Translations under genes and position numbers: made by a program | The notes under the pieces: model-generated | What the model saw: only the letters and a program-made list of their open reading frames with translations | Database searches by the model: none | Told to the model about the DNA's origin: nothing | Source of the DNA: Brugia malayi | Lineage: Eukaryota > Nematoda > Chromadorea > Rhabditida > Onchocercidae | NCBI RefSeq assembly: GCF_000002995.4 | Contig: NW_025062478.1 | Span: 2,518,001 to 2,582,000 of the forward strand | Reading direction: 5' to 3' | Length of the DNA stretch: 64,000 nt | Shown here: piece after piece, positions 63,000 to 64,000 of the stretch | Layout: every line of letters begins with the position of its first letter | How positions within the stretch are numbered: position 1 is the stretch's first letter

Positions 63000-64000
63000 T
63001 CATTGAATTGGAACACAAACAAATTTCTGATTTACTGAAGTGACCATATAATTTTGTCGACATGCTGCACGTGGATATAAACATGGTTGTAGATTGCAAA
63101 ATTCCGTATCACTTACACTCCTTAAGAATTAATTAATTAATTAATTAATTATAATATTTTTATATTTGACTTTAATAAAAGTCTTAGATAATTAGAAACT
63201 TTTAATAATAATCAATGAATATGATGAAATTTCATTGTAATTCATTTAAAAATTCGAATAATTTTACTTATTTTATTACTATCTAATTCATATCACTCAT
63301 CCATTTTAATTATGTATGATCAAATAATGGATAGCAAATTATAGGTAAAATGTGCAAAATACATAAATACTAAATATAAATAATCAAAAATACTCAAAAA
63401 TTTTAATTCATTAAACTTTTATTATTATGCTTTTTTCCATTATTGATTTTCTGGAAGATTTTCTGGAAGAAAATTAATAATGCAAAAATGCATAATTCTT
63501 TCAAACACTTAAATTTTAAATGCTTATCAGTTAAATTCTGAGTATATAAAAAGAGACAGAGAGAGAGAGAGGGAGGTAGAGAGAGAGAGGAATAAGTATA
63601 TTTTAATGATGAAAATATGATAGAAAATGAAATGCATAGCAAAATTCTGGCTATAATTGAGTTTATATTATTATTTAATAATTATATTAATTTAAATATA
63701 TAATATAATTGTTTGTCTAATAATCTATTTTAACTCTAAGCTAGCTTAACTAGCTGAAAATTTTTTGCAATGATAATAATATGCAAGCAAATGTTAGCTA
63801 ACTATTGATCAAATTTTTTATATAAAAATTTTTTATATAAAATTATTCTTAGATTGACAAAAAATTTATTAATTATTCTTAGATTGACAAAAAATTTATT
63901 ATTTCAAAAAATTACTCAAAAAAAAGAAAAAAAAAAAAAGGCAGAAGAAATTACCCGGGACAAAAACAAGTCTCAGTACTTCGTTGACAACCACGAAAAC
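63000..64000 (-). CDS. C-terminal end of an EGF-like extracellular protein, 5' part outside window
   Basis: Two exons are visible: 64000-63955 (partial) and 63120-63000, with an intron of 834 bases. The first reads RGCQRSTETCFCPG, the C-terminal loop of an EGF-like module; the second adds FCNLQPCLYPRAACRQNY and FVCVP before a TGA at 63000-63002, again with the CxxxxC...C...C spacing of EGF-like repeats. The second exon has two AG acceptors nine bases apart (after 63121 and 63112), both in frame. The protein ends abruptly after the Cys-rich module with no transmembrane helix in these exons, so a secreted product is likely. Confidence 0.6.
63555..63592. repeat. (GA)n microsatellite
   Basis: GAGAGA tract with GGGAGGTA interruption in the intron of the EGF-like gene. 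Confidence 0.8.

Noticed and set aside
1..64000. tRNA, rRNA, CRISPR, transposase or virus-derived genes
   Set aside because: I looked for tRNA box-like motifs, conserved rRNA blocks, regular spaced repeats and reverse transcriptase or transposase motifs and saw none.

Overview
The window is eukaryotic, strongly AT-rich, and full of poly-A/poly-T runs, microsatellites and minisatellites. Genes are split into many short exons with GT...AG introns. Several start codons lie 2-33 bases after a TTTCAG/TTTTAG acceptor that has no coding exon before it, as expected for spliced-leader trans-splicing. With a papilin (mig-6 type) gene and a Bro1 gene of the HD-PTP type lacking a phosphatase domain, this points to a nematode. 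Loose gene packing and AT richness suggest a clade III (filarial-like) species, but that is inference. All gene models below were assembled by hand from splice signals, reading phase and family similarity; no search was run.

Layout. 206-10356 (+): the 3' half of a papilin gene, with nine Kunitz domains, one Ig domain and a terminal PLAC domain, entering from the left edge. 12413-16032 (-): a complete PH-domain protein resembling evectin/PLEKHB2, convergent with papilin. 17.4-18.2 kb: a 29-bp minisatellite beside a dispersed repeat that has a second copy in an intron of the PH gene. 19.5-29 kb (+): a tandem array of five related small genes for signal-peptide-bearing peptides of a family I do not recognise; four look intact and the fifth is decayed. 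30212-30537 (+): a tentative two-exon micro-gene. 31487-33587 (-): a four-transmembrane protein. 35087-38780 (-): a very divergent 14-3-3-like protein with a long extra tail. 43702-51908 (+): a 25-exon Bro1/V-domain protein like HD-PTP/EGO-2. 52760-53312 (-): the small conserved protein ERH. 56235-57232 (+): a small secreted protein. 59109-59606 (-): a 49-residue single-pass membrane peptide. 63000-64000 (-): the 3' end of an EGF-like extracellular protein running off the right edge.

The genes do not form a pathway. Papilin, the small secreted proteins and the EGF-like fragment are extracellular; the evectin-like and HD-PTP-like proteins belong to endosomal membrane traffic; ERH is nuclear. 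The most unusual region is the five-copy array. In two copies an intron has shrunk to a 21-base in-frame remnant that is now apparently coding, the flanks are exchanged between copies, and the reading frame of the last exon is ambiguous.
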